Source of the DNA: Phytophthora quininea
Taxonomy: Eukaryota > Oomycota > Peronosporomycetes > Peronosporales > Peronosporaceae
DNA length: 64,000 bases
Direction of reading: 5' to 3'
NCBI GenBank assembly: GCA_011947345.1
Contig: JAAVTG010000043.1
Coordinates: 1,054,001 to 1,118,000 of the forward strand
Made by a program: the position numbers and the translations under genes. The notes under the pieces are model-generated. The model was not told where the DNA came from. It did not search any database and was given only the letters and a program-made list of their open reading frames with translations. Positions 42,101 through 55,300 of this stretch are shown here, one piece after another; positions within the stretch are counted from its first letter, which is position 1; each line of letters starts with the position of its first letter.

Positions 42101-43033
42101 TCGGGGTGCAGCTGTAGACATACATGATGACCAGACAGACCCAGGACACACCATAGTCGTTCGTGAGCTTGTTGTACACCACTGGATAGCAAGCCACCAC
42201 GACGATGCAGAGCCACGTGAGCTTGACGTCCTTCAGATAGGAATGTTTCCTTGCGCGAAAAAAGTAATCAGCAGTAGAGGCAGCACCACTGCAAGTTTGA
42301 GCACTACAACGATAGTAAACTTGGGTAGCTTGGTGCTGGATGTCGTGCCTTCCGTCGAGCCGACCGGGTAGTCTTCCAACAATACAGCGTAGTCGTACAC
42401 GAACGTGGAAAGCATGAAGCCGATCAACGTCAAGAGCCCTCGTAAATACAGTTTCCGTTGGGAACTCGCGTAGTACTTGGCGAAGGACTTTTCCATCTTG
42501 TGAATCACCGCCAGCGTGTTGATATTGATGAAATAGAGTGTGATGTGGTGAATAGCGACCTCGTCCATGATCTTGAGGAACAAGATGAACTCGCTGACGG
42601 CGGTGGCTCGAGATACTGAGCTCTCTCTTGCGCGCTTGTCGACTGGACTCTCCGGCACGATCTGAGAGTTGAGTCGCCGTGATGTAAAGCCCGCAAGTGC
42701 CGAGGAATTCATGACACTGCCACGAACCGACTGAAATTTGTCGAAACCCTGCATGAGTCTGGTGGAGATGGTACTGGTGCGAGTCATCATGGGCTCGATA
42801 CTAGTCACCTGTCTCGACACTGGCGTGATGGAACCTAAGGACACGCTGAGCGGGTCCGCTGGCTTGATAGACGTCATGAGCGATGGTGTTTCGGGACAAA
42901 GTGCCGTCTGAATGGCAGACGTCCTCCAAAAGTGGGCAATCGTAAAGGCACTTTCAGGAATAGTCATGGTAACAGCCAACACCTTTTTCTTCTTGTTGCA
43001 TTCCAAGCAAACACCGTTCCGTCTCAACTGCAT
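39184..43033 (-). CDS. Two-module membrane adenylyl/guanylyl cyclase (class III, M1-C1-M2-C2)
   Basis: A near-continuous reading of about 1,285 residues from ATG 43033 to 39184, with one-base repairs at A6 42258-42263, near 41480, near 41145 and near 40620. Module 1: hydrophilic N-terminus, about six hydrophobic segments (LRGLLTLIGFMLSTFVYDYA, TIVVVLKLAVVLPLLLITFF, LGYLATYVVVMLAYV), a signalling helix, cyclase domain C1. A Ser/Thr/Pro linker follows, then module 2 with similar membrane spans and C2. C1 has FAEVCDF and IGAVYMVVGG, i.e. both metal-binding Asp positions replaced (Glu at 41729-41727, Ala at 41597-41595), but keeps GDTVNVASR. C2 has both Asp (FTDMVNF, IGDAYFVVGG) but SIAHFL where Asn and Arg should be. 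Inference: one composite active site at the C1/C2 interface, as in animal transmembrane adenylyl cyclases, making cAMP at a membrane. The substrate is not certain. Confidence 0.87.
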
Positions 43034-43350
43034 CGACAGGCATGGACAACCGCCAGACTTTCACAACGAAAAGCGACAATTGTCAAGAAGCTCACTGGAA
43101 GCTTTCACCTCAGAATAGGAAAATGTGTTGCAATCTATACTGATCGTCACACTAGCTGCTTCCTGTCGTGAACGAGTCATTTACAAGTGTAATGTTCACT
43201 GTGTTGCGTGTGACTGGCATGTGATCAGCAAGTGTAGTATTCTCCGTTTGTTTGCCTTGAAATCAGCTCAAGTAGTCTACTACATGTACTAGTATATAGG
43301 CTTCGATTATGGTCGACGCTTAGGTTCGTGCTCAATTTTGGTGCGTCCTT

Positions 43351-43357
43351 TCACTTC
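43351..43357 (+). promoter_or_regulatory. Initiator-like motif (TCACTTC) before the giant gene
   Basis: Fits YCAYTYY, 21 bases before the first Met codon, inside the 344-bp divergent promoter 43034-43377 shared with the cyclase gene. Nothing else was recognised in that gap. Confidence 0.35.
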
Positions 43358-43377
43358 GATATCCGTCGAGCTTGTCC

Positions 43378-46300
43378 ATGATGGTGCTCAAGACGGGTAT
43401 GCTCGTGGGAATCGTGGGGACGGAGGACATCGGCGTGCTAATCCAGATCCGCCAGAGCTCCAATTCTTGTGTCATCAAGCTCAACAACGGCACCCTCAAG
43501 AAAAATGTCCCGCTGGACGACGTCGAGGAGGCTCGAAGCATGACCGATACCAAGGAGAAAAAGCCGCCGATTCGGCTCGGTGGAGGAGCTCCTGCTTCCA
43601 ACTCGCCGTCTACAACACCGACCAAACTCGCAGCGCTGTCGATCGACACGAAAAGCACCGACAAACTGAAAGGAGCTTTGAACGTTGGCGACGCGGTCCG
43701 AGCGCGGTGCAATGACGGTAGTCGATGGTTCCCTGGGAAAATCATTCGAAAGCATCGAGACGGCACCTACGACGTTGAATACTCGGACGGTGATATCGAG
43801 AAGAACATGGCGCCGGCGGATGTTGAAGCTGCTGGCAAGTCATTAGATATCTCCCCTCCTCGGAAATCCCTCGTCAAGGCGAAGTTTGTGGTCGAGGACA
43901 AGGTGAAAGTACGTTATAAAGGCGGTTCGAAGCTGTTTAATGGGAAGATATCTCGAGTACGGATGGATGGAACGTACGATATCAAGTATGACGACGGAGA
44001 TGCAGAGTTGAGCGTAGCAGAGTCAATGATTGAGTCGTTGAAACAAGAGAGCGACGATGAGGGTCCAAAGCGACCAAGTAAAAGAACTCTTTCCGACTGG
44101 ATCAGAACGTCAAAGTTCGCTACAAACGAGGCAAGAAAGTGTTCCAGGGAAAATCAAGAGAGTTTATTCTGATGGCACGTACGACATTCGGTACGAAGAT
44201 GGCGATGAAGAGAGGCGAGTAGAAGCGGATGCATAGAAGCGGTGGATGAGAAACCCGCAAGTGACGAGGAGAAGACGCCAAAAGGGACGTCGAGAAAACC
44301 TCTTACGGTTGGGAAGAAAGTGAAAGCTCGATACAAGAAAGGGAAGCGATTATTCCCGGGCAAGATCAGTCGAGTGCGCTCTGATGGCACATACGATATC
44401 GTCTATGATGACGGCGAGACCGAAATGCGAGTGGAATTTAGTCAAATTGAGGTGGAAGAAGACGGAGATGACATGTTTGCGGACTCCGATGATGACAAGA
44501 AGACAAGCAAACCGGAGAAATCGGCGAGGAAGCGCTCATATGAGGTTGGAGACCGCGTGAAGGCGTACTACGGCAAAGGGAAGAAATTGTTTCCTGGTAG
44601 GATCGCCAAAGTGAACATGAACGGCACGTACGACATCAAATACGACGACGGCGACTCGGAGACTCGAGTAGACCCAAGTTTCATAGAAGGCGACGAAAAT
44701 GATGCACCAAAGCCATTAAAAAGCGCTTCCAAGGCACCGCTTGGCGTGGGTGATAGTGTTAAGGCAAGATACAAAGGTGGGGCCAAGTTCTTCAACGGGA
44801 AAATCACTCGTGAGCGAATGGACGGCACATTTGACATCCGATACGAAGATGGCGACAGCGAAGAGCGAGTCAAGGCAGAGTTCATTGAGCCAGCTGGTGA
44901 TGTCGATAAAAAGATCGATACAAAAGCGGAAACTAAGAAGAAGAAATTGTTTGAGGTTGGGGACGTCGTCAATGCTCCATTTCAGAAAGGAATCAAACTG
45001 TTTCGAGGAGAATTTCTCGTGTGAGAAGCGATGGCACCTACGACGTCGCTTTTGATGATGGCGATAAAGACCTTCGCATTCCAGCGGACCTGATTCAACC
45101 TGAAGAACAGAAAGAAACTCAAGACTCGACCCCAAAACAAATATGTTGAAAGTTGGCGACTCTGTGAAAGCTCGCTACAAGAAAGGCAAGAAGCTGTTTG
45201 CCGGAAAAATTGCTCGCGTTCGCACTGACGGAACGTACGACATCGAATACGACGACGGAGATGTCGAGTTGAAAGTTACAATAGAAATGATCGAGGTTCC
45301 TGAAAGCAAGAAGAAAGCTACTGAGGATGATGACAAACCGTCAGGACAAGGACTAAAAGTTGGTGACAATGTACGAGCTCGCTACAACAAAGGGAGCAAG
45401 TTCTTCAGCGGTAAAATCACTGAGGTCCATCGCGATGGCACCTATGACGTCCGATACGATGACGGGGATAAGGAGAAACACGTTGAAGAGAAGAACATTG
45501 AATTAGTGGATGATCGAAAGGAGCCATCGTCGAAGAAAAGCCCCGGGAAACTAAAAGTTGGAGACCGGGTCCAAGCCAACTACAAGAACGGCGTTAAACT
45601 GTTCCCTGGTAAAATCGCTAGAGTGCATTCCGACGGAACGTACGACGTCACTTTCGACGATGGTGACTCTGAAAAGCGCGTGCCCAAATCTCGCATTAAG
45701 ACGCAAGATACCGAAAGAGATGAAAGCCCTCAAAGGAAAAAACAGGGTTTTCGGTTGGTGACGCTGTTAAAGCGAAATACAAGAACGGAACTAAATATTT
45801 CCCCGGTAAAATCTCTCGCGTCCGGTCGGATGGAACGTACGATGTCGCTTACGACGACGGAGACGCTGAGCCTCGAGTCGATGCGAATAGAATTCTGGCT
45901 GTCGAGGCTGAAAAGAAAATGGAGTTGAAACTCCGCGATCGCCCAAGAAAACCATTAGATTTGAAGTCGGAGATGTCGTCAAAGCTCGCTACAAGAAAGG
46001 AACGAAATTGTTCCGTGGGAAAATATCTCGCGTGCGATCGGATAGCACGTACGACATCAAATATGACGATGGCGATGTCGAGACGAATGTTGATAGTAGT
46101 TTCATTGAAGGCGAAGAAAAAGCGGCGTCAAAACACAAAGAATCTGCCGACGAGAAGAAAAAGTTTGGCAGTTGGTGATAAGGTCACTGCGCAGTACAAA
46201 GGTGGCAAGAAATCCTATCCTGGTAAAATTACTAAAGCTAGATTGGATGGTACATTTGACGTGAAATTCGACGACGGCGATGTGGAGCTACGTGTCCAAC

Positions 46301-49300
46301 GCAGTGCCATTGAATTAATTTCCAGCAAGATTTCAAAAGCAGAAGCTAAGGCAGGGTCCGATAAAGACGATCTCTTTGGGGATTCCGATGATGACAAGAC
46401 AAAGCAAAGTGGCAGCAAACGAAAAATGTTCAAAGTCGGCGATATCGTCGAGGCAAATTTCAAGCAGAAAGGAAAATTCCACCGTGGGAAAATCGTTCGA
46501 GTACGGTCCGACGGAAGTTACGACATCGACTACGACGTCGGAGCTTCTGAACAGCGAGTTCAGAGTTCGGATATTAAACAAACCAGTGGCAATCAAGAGG
46601 GTAGTGACGACGACAATAAGAAGAAAGCAACTAAACCTACTCGGGTTGAGTCCAGTGACTCGGATAAATCTACTAAGGCGAAAAAGAGCTCAAAGAAATC
46701 CAAGTCAAGGTCATCGTCTGAGGATTCTGAATCGGATCGAATTAAATCGAAGCCGTTGAAGAAGGGGACCAGAGTCACCTACCGAAAAGCGGACGATAGT
46801 AAATCGCGTCGCATTGGTACCGTTCGTCGCGTGCATACTGATGGCAGCTGTGATATCGAGTACGAGGATGGTGACAAAAGCAAACGCGTCGATCGGAAGT
46901 TGTTGGTCGAGTGTTCCGACTCTGAGGACTCGGACAGCTCATTAGACCGCAAAAAGTCTCGAATCGAGTCCGGACCAACTTTCCGTCGCCACGAGCGAGT
47001 GTTGGCGAATTGGCGGCGGTCCAGTAAATTGTCAAAGCCACGGATGACGTCGAAATGGATGAAAGCGACCGTGCTAGAGAAGAATTCTGATGGAACGTAC
47101 ACGGTAAGCTATGGCCGTTGGGAATGGCAATTCATCTTTTTATTCTCCCTTTTGTTTTGATATAGATCCGATATAATGATGGCGTAGTTGAAGAGGACAC
47201 TCCGTCAGATGCCATGAAGCCCAGCTTCAAAAGAAGCGCTCCAATTCCAGTGACAACTCGGATGTATCAGACAAGATACGAAAGCGAAAAGCGAAACGCA
47301 GCAGGTACACTCCTTCGTGAAATGTTGTTGACGTGTGAGTATCTAACTAGTCTCTTACAGCTCGTCTGGTATCGGAACCGAGTCTTTGTTCCTGTTGGAG
47401 CAACTAGCTATGACGGTTGGTATTTTACCCTTGTCTTTCGTAGCTTAGCAGTCGGAGCTAACACTGCTATACGTCGCTGCTAGCTTTTCGAAGAAGGAGT
47501 TCTCAAAAAGAAACCAAAGCTCGTTCTTTTACGTAGCGAGTCTGACAGTTCCAGTTCCGAGTCGTCGACTTCAAGTGCGGGAGTGCATCGAGTTCTACGA
47601 AATCGAGTAGCCGAGGAGCTATTGACAAGGTTTTGAAAAAGCTTTTTGACTCCAGCACCTTGCAAAATTACCGACAAATATTCACGTCCAATGACACGAA
47701 AGACACGGGTAAAATCTCCAGAAGTAAAGTCATCTCTATCGTGGAAGAGCTCATGACGGCTACGAAGTCGAAAGGAGGTGGTGTTGGCAATCAGATGCGG
47801 TCAGATTGTGGCAACTCGGTCAACAGCATTTTAACTGAGTGGTTCTCCACACACGACGATCTCCGAACGCACCGCCATTTTGAGTTTAAGACGCTGATGT
47901 TGGCGTTGGCTTACACTAAAAACCGAGTCGGCAAAGTCCGCATGGAGCAAAGTGTGGCCACGGTCTTGGAAGGTCGATTCGCTAATTACCACGAACACAA
48001 GCGGCAGTTGGAACTGTGGCAGCAGAAGCTCGGCTATCGATTGTTTGAAACATTGCAGCGCCATTTTCACGAACACGCCCTACCAAACATGATTCCGTCT
48101 CGTATTCGAGTCTCAGAGTTGTCGGTGATATTCGAGGAAGTCTCTCGACACTCCGTACCCAATAAACCGCTGGATGTATACTTGCAGCAACAACAATTGT
48201 TTCCTCACCATACGCTGGTACTACCGGAATTCTTGTGCTGTTACTACCAGCTTTACGGCTCGGTACCGGAACATGCGATGGTATCAGGCCAAACGTTGGA
48301 ATTGCGACCAGTAGCATTTGTTGCTTCGTGTTTGTTCTCCAATGGCGATCCGATTAGTAAGCGACACGGAGATTTGGTACGTCGCTTGTCAGTCGGTCGA
48401 ACACATGCGCAAATGGATTTGATCCTGCGATTTCGAGAATCTTTCGAGTCTTTATTGAGTATCGATTTCGAGATCAATTCAAGTGAAGAACCTCTGCTAT
48501 CCACGTCGCAATTGTCCTCTTTGCGGCGAGAGTGGCGCCGGATCCGACATTACTCGAACCGGCGATGACTTTACTGCGGAAACGATCGGCGGCCGTGTCG
48601 CTCGTGGAAATCTATGGAAGTTGCGGCTTCATCATCGATGAATTGACATCGGCGCCGACGATCCGAAATGCAATCGAGAAGATGCGATTACGAGTGGACT
48701 TGGCCGAAATCCGACGCATTATCAGCCTCATCCGGAACGTCTGCTTGAAGATTTTACGGTTCCCCAACAATGCCGATTACTGGCGCATTCGAGCTGATAG
48801 TTCTGCATTCCAACAGAAAATCGGCCGCTTTGACGGTGCAACGAGTTTACTGGAAGCGGTGGGTTTCGTGGAGCATCAAAAGGCGCATTTTGAGTTGAGA
48901 GGAGCTCGCAATATGAGCGGGAAACGAGTAGCTGCACTGAACAAATCGACGCTTGATACGCTGCGAGAGAAATGCGTCGAATTGGACCGGGAGTTGTCGC
49001 TATTCGACGGTGTTGAAAGTATCAGCTCCATACTGCAACGGATCTCGCAAGCTCGTGGGCAAGAAGGTCATTGCTTCAGTCTTGACGAATGCCAGGCGGT
49101 TCTCAAGTATTTGTCCGCGTATATTGAGAATGTGCTGAAGAACCCAAAGACTCGCGGTGTTGGCGGATTCGAGAGGCCAACAGCACTTTCCACCGACAGA
49201 TCGGACACTTGCCATTCTGTGTAGAATTGATGGAGTCGATCGGCTTTGATCTGCGACCAAGCTTACACGGCAACGTGTTCATTCTTCGAGGAATGGACTC

Positions 49301-52300
49301 GTCCAACCCAACGGTCGATAAGGACGCGTCAGTGTCTGCGAGCTTGTCCAACTTCTCGTTCACGAGTGTCAGCAGTCACATGGAATGGTTTCTGTGGCGT
49401 CGTAAGCAGGAGATCGACAGTTTGCTGGAGGACGAGATGCGATATCTCCACGACATTGTGGGGCATCAATATCAGTCAAGTGAGTCGATGGTTCATGAAG
49501 ACCAAACGTCTGCATCGACTCCAAGAGATACTCAAGACGTTACACTAACGAGATTGTATCCGTATGGTACAAACGCACTGGAAGCGTTTAATTCTACATC
49601 GATCCAGCGCCGGCAGATTGAGATGATGAAGAACGCTTTCGATCGGATGGATGTGGACCAGAAAGGGTATTTGGTGGAGACGGACTTGTCTCGCGTGTAT
49701 GGAGCAATGTCTACACTTCCAGTTTGTTGTCGATTCGAAGCATTTGACATCGGTAAGGACGGTAAAGTGGACTTCGAGGACTTTGTCGCAGCGTTGGGGC
49801 CTCTCTTGGACCACTCGTACGAAATCAACACAGGCAAAGATGGCGAGCAGACTGCTACCTTTTCTGGAGATGACAGTGAGGCTTCGTTGTGTGAACAAAC
49901 CTCGTTGTTAGTTGGTGATCTCCGCGTTGAAATCAGCTATACGGAAGCTGCAGTTGCACTGGAATCCATCCTCGAGACTCTGCAGAAAATCATCCAAGAA
50001 CCAGGCAATCAATCTCTTTGGACCGTTAGCGAAACAATGTCGACTGGGAAGAAGGCGCTTCGCTTTGCTAGTGGTCGACAACTTCTCGAGCTGGCAGGGT
50101 TTCGAGAGAGTAAAGACATAGAAGAAGCGTCTGGAAGATCGTATGTATTGCAACCGCAAAGAGTTCGCTTTAAAACGACGAGCTCGCAGTCAGATCAACC
50201 GAAACCTCTGGACACTGCAACGATCTCAAGAATTGGCACGATAGCTGCCATGCTCGGTGGGCATTATCGCGGTTTGAAAACCTATAGTGTTAGTGATGTT
50301 AGTGGAGTATCGAGAGCTGTTTCTCAGCGTAGTTCCGTCCCGTGGAGTCGAGCTGTTCAGGTGGCACTTAAATGCATATCAAACATCGTGAGTCAGCCCG
50401 ACAGCGCTCGGTTTCGAGAGATCAACACAGCGACCAACACTTATCAAAACACAGTGAGCAAAGCTAAAGGAGGCCTGGAATTGTTGATAGCCATCGGCTT
50501 CCGAGAAACGGACAGAGGAACGTTGGTACTTTCGTCGGAGATATCGCTGGATGAGATTGAAGCCCGACGACTAGAACTCGAGGTTGGACTAACACTTTTG
50601 AGAGCGAAAGTGTCTGACAATGAGCGGTTGAACTCAAGTGTTGGTGTTGAGGATAATGTTGACGATGGCAGTCGAAATCGGACTGTCAATAAACGACCTA
50701 TGAAGGTTAACCAACTATCAAGAATACGACCCTCCACAGCACCAACAAACACGTGGACGAAGGCAAGTACTCGTCACAATCAGCGTCCAATGACCTCACG
50801 CCAGCGAGATCCCATTGAAGGCGAGATTTTGTCGGTCATTGCAAGAAACAAAGCAAATTTATCACAGGACAAGAAACTGAAGACATCTAGCCGCGAAAAG
50901 CCAACAATTTCGACCTCCTCGCGAGCGATAGCGAGACGAAAACAAATGCAGAGAAGAGCTCCGACCAAACCGTCTGCCGTATAGTAAATTGCTATCTGTT
51001 GTAGAAGAAGAAACAATCATCTGCTATCTAACACTGTTGATATGTGTGCAGGGTGGTCAAACGGTGCTGGCAGCGGATGTGGATGCTGGAAGCGACGTTA
51101 TTGCAGTTCATAAAGGCCGGCTCGTTCTGCGTGGAGCGCTTATTCGTATCGGAGCCGAAATTCGAGATCTGTACGAAGAGCGCACGGTGGTGGCAATTAT
51201 CTCCAACGAAAATTCATCAATGTTTCAGCTGGATACCCCGCTGCAATTCTTCCATCCTGCTAAAGAGCTCGTCTCAACTGTTCCCTTGCAATCCGTTGAG
51301 GTCGCAAGGCGACTGGAAGCCGCAGACATGCAGGTGAGCTACAGACACTCTTCGGCTTAAGGGTGGGTTTGCTAATCGATTCAAACACTTTCATGTAGAC
51401 TTTTGCTCGAGAAGTGCTTCGCGATATTATTTTCAACGCTGTTTTGCAGTCGACGGAGTATGATCCAGCACTTGCGATGAGTATCACGGATTCTAACCAT
51501 CAAGGATCAGTGGAAACTACGGTGGTGATTACATTCGAACATCTGACAACGATTTCGGTGGCTTTACCAAACTTGCAAGTTGGTCCATCGATGAGTTATC
51601 TGGCCAACTGGAGATCTACAAAAGCGCAAAATAACTCCATGATGGAAATAACCAGGGACGTACCATCAGATCGAAAGATTCAAGCATTTTGGGAAGGACT
51701 TGTGTTGCAATCGGGAAGGTCAAATGAGAAGATTCGAGCAGGAGACGTTCATTCCATCGTCAGGAAAAACGCGTATCTGTCTCTGTTGCTATCAACGCCT
51801 GGAAAAAAGTGTCTGACGGCAAATTTGACACAAAAGACGATGATTCCCTGCTGGCCTATGAAGAATTTAAAGCCTTTTTCAAGCTGCCTAAAGCGATGGG
51901 CCAAGCAGAAGACGATGACGTTGAGTTGCAGCTTCCACTGGCGTATCTGAGAAAGAATTTCCAAGTGTTGATGCAACGCCCGACAGGTACCATCGACGGA
52001 TTCAAAAGTGTTGATAGTTCTCAGCTGTTACATCGCGTGAAGAAAGAAATACACGAGCACCCTCCTGTTGTCTCCGATGATACGAAAGAAAATCAATACG
52101 CTCTGGAGATAACACTAGCAGTTTGTCATGAACTGCAGCAAGAATTTGGTGGGCACGACCAAATCCAAATCTCATGGCCCGAGTTGGTGTATTTCGTGCG
52201 ATACAATTTACGACTGGGAATCCCTGAAATTTTTCCGCTTCGAGATCAAAGCCGACACCTTTTAATGGTTGACGAAAGCTCGGAAAGAAAGGAAATTGCT

Positions 52301-55300
52301 GAGGTGGTGTCAGGTATGCACTCGTCACATTTGGCGGTGCTATATTTCGATGGAATTGTGGAGATATACAATCTCTCAAGAAGTGGTGACGCGCAGGTAT
52401 GGTATATATATGTTATCTGTAAATCGTATTATTCAAGTAACATTTTAAACTTACAATTTATTGCGTGGGGTTGTAGCAGGAGTCGAGGACACAAGTATTG
52501 TTTTCAACTACGCAGATGGAGAATGCTTTTGTCCAAGGCTGGATGACGGACGAAGGCGGAACAAATAGTCAGGCTTCATCGCGTGTGCACCAATTCAAGC
52601 GCTCGGCAGGAAATTCTGGGACTTTGATCCAGCTTTGTGTGTGGGACTCGGTGCTGTGTGTGAACTCGTCGATTTTGAAGGAGCCTGGCAGTGGATCGAT
52701 TCGGTTTTCCAGCTTGCAAGAAAGTGGTTGAGCCCTCTTCGTCAAGTCACCGTTCAACACGTATCCGTGTCGATCTCTTCAAGTGAGAGCAAAGGATCGA
52801 AAGCCACTCGAAGCGAAAGCAAAGTCTCGTCAGGCGGAGTCATCAAAACATTTCAAGTCACCACCAACGGATCCAAGGTTGTGTTTTCGACTGGGACGGA
52901 GGCTGTACTTTGGGTGGCTTGCACAGGAACTGGAGAAATCCTGGCCAGTATCACTTTGACGACTAAAGTTGATCAATGTCGATCGCTTTTTCAGGTCGTT
53001 GATGAGCATGTTTCTAGCGGGGTAAATCAAACCCATGTGTATGCTGTGGTATCGTGCAAGTCTTATCAACGCATTGGAATGTGGATACTACCAAACGGCT
53101 ACGGGATGATTAAAGCTCTCAGTAGGACACGAATTTTCTCGCTGGATGGAATTAAGATGAAGACTGTGGTTCAATTGGTGGTAAATTCCGGAATGTTACT
53201 TGTCGCTTCAAAAGATGGCTCTGTTGTTGTCTGGACGACCGCTACGGAACAAACGGCACCGTTGAAACGCCTTCAGATCCCATTGATGGGGCAGAACTCC
53301 AGACAATTTGTTGCCAAACACTGCACCAAAATGATCGCCAACATTCAAAAGTCTAATTCGTGTGGATATCGTTGAAAAAATTGATCAGTGGGAAACTGAG
53401 GTCTTACTGAAGTTTGAAGCTTCGATTTTGAGGTTTTCGTTGTATTTGTTTGAAGATGGAGAGGTGGTTCGTGTGGCGATATCTGACCGCTTCGATTCGC
53501 GCTTGGTGTCTCTAGATGACCCAACTTTTGAATTGAAAACGTTTTTGGATTCGACTTCCGGTTCCGATTCGACAGCTGGACGAATTTGTTTACACAAACA
53601 CCAAATTCTTCGAATCGTATTCGTGGCGCTACACAATTCACGAGATGGTGTTTTCGCACACAGATCGATGCAGCAGTTCTTCGAGGAACTCGAAGCTCGC
53701 GACATCCTGTGGAAAACAAGAGATGAAATGAATAAATTTGCGGCTTCCTATCGAGAAAATGGCACAGTCGAATTGCGATCCTTTTACCGGGAAGGTGATA
53801 ACGAAGTCACGGAGCTTACTAGACCACAGCAGATAAAACTGTCGCAAATGCCTCGAAGATCAACCACCGATTTTCCTACCTTCGTGATGGGAGCTACTGT
53901 GGTCGACAAGGCAGCAAAGCGCACGAAATTCCAGGCGTGGATACTTGCTGTGCACAGTTTGGTTGACTATGACTATGATCTCGCCAGCGGCCAAGTAAGG
54001 CGAGCATTAAAGCTGCGAAGTTCGTACCAAGTTGAAGCTGAACGTTTGTTACGATGCGAAAAGATCTCGCTTTGGAGAAGGATCTGATCGCAGCGAAAGA
54101 GAAATTGTACCAACTAGTGACAGAAATTAAAGAGCGTATTCGAAATGTCATGGCATTTGACGGAAGACCGGACGTTGTGGCTGAAAACCTTCTTGGGCCG
54201 TCAATATTATCGCGATAATGTCACTAGATGAGCAGATCAAATCTCCCGTAGAGTGTTTCTGTTTGAAATTGTTTGATCGGCAGCCAAGTGTCAGTATCGA
54301 GGTGTTGATGAAGAAATTGCAGGTGGAAAAGAAGTACACTATTTGCTTCAGGAATTGGCTTGATTGCATTGAAGAGCAGGTCGCTGCTTTCGGGAACAAA
54401 GATGGTTCTATCACTTGGAAACAGTTCAGTTTATTCGTTCGTCAACTCCAAGCAACTAATGTGAATGTGGTTGAATTGACAGCACTGTTCATAGACCTGG
54501 GTTTGGTTGAACGTTTGCCGACATTTACGCTTCAACTGCACCAATTCCTGGCTGAATCACTTCCGGATCGGCCGTCGGATTTGTCTGTGGAAACGGTGAT
54601 GGACTTCATGCTGTCGACTCGTATGGTGGTAGAGTTCATGATTGAATACACTAGCTTCTCCTCTTTCTATCACGCCAAAATGACTGAATTGCAGAGTCGA
54701 TTATCGTCGGTGAAACAAACCACGAGTTCGGATATTCCACCCGAGGAACTGTACGTGATGCAGCTCAAAATGTCGACGTGGCAGAAGGAACTTCATCATC
54801 TTTCCCAAGTACAAAATCAGATGCAATCCGGCGTCTGTAATTGTGGCGATCAAGGTCTGTTGGAACCAACAGCTGAAGATATTCAATTACTCAAACGAAT
54901 GCTGAAAACGCCATTACCTTACGAGTCTCCAGCCGTATCGTCGATAGCGCTCGGGAACCGAATTGATACGATCGAATGTTGTGATCGAGTGGCTTTCGAG
55001 GCCGCAGGACGCCTCAATGAGTACGACACAACCAACTCAAGTTTCACTGAACTATCTGTCGTGTACGTCTTTTTAGACTCGGATGATAAGCATTCCAGGC
55101 GGGAATTCCAACAAGAGCTAGCATTTCTTCGCAAAGTGCAGCATCTAAGAGTGCGAGACTATTTCTTGCCGATTTGTTGCGATCTCTTCGATACGCCGAT
55201 TTTCACATCAGCTAACGCACAGATGGCGTGTTCTGGTGATACTGATGAAATTCGCTGCGTTATCACAGAATCATTGAGTGGATGGACGTCTTTATCTGAT

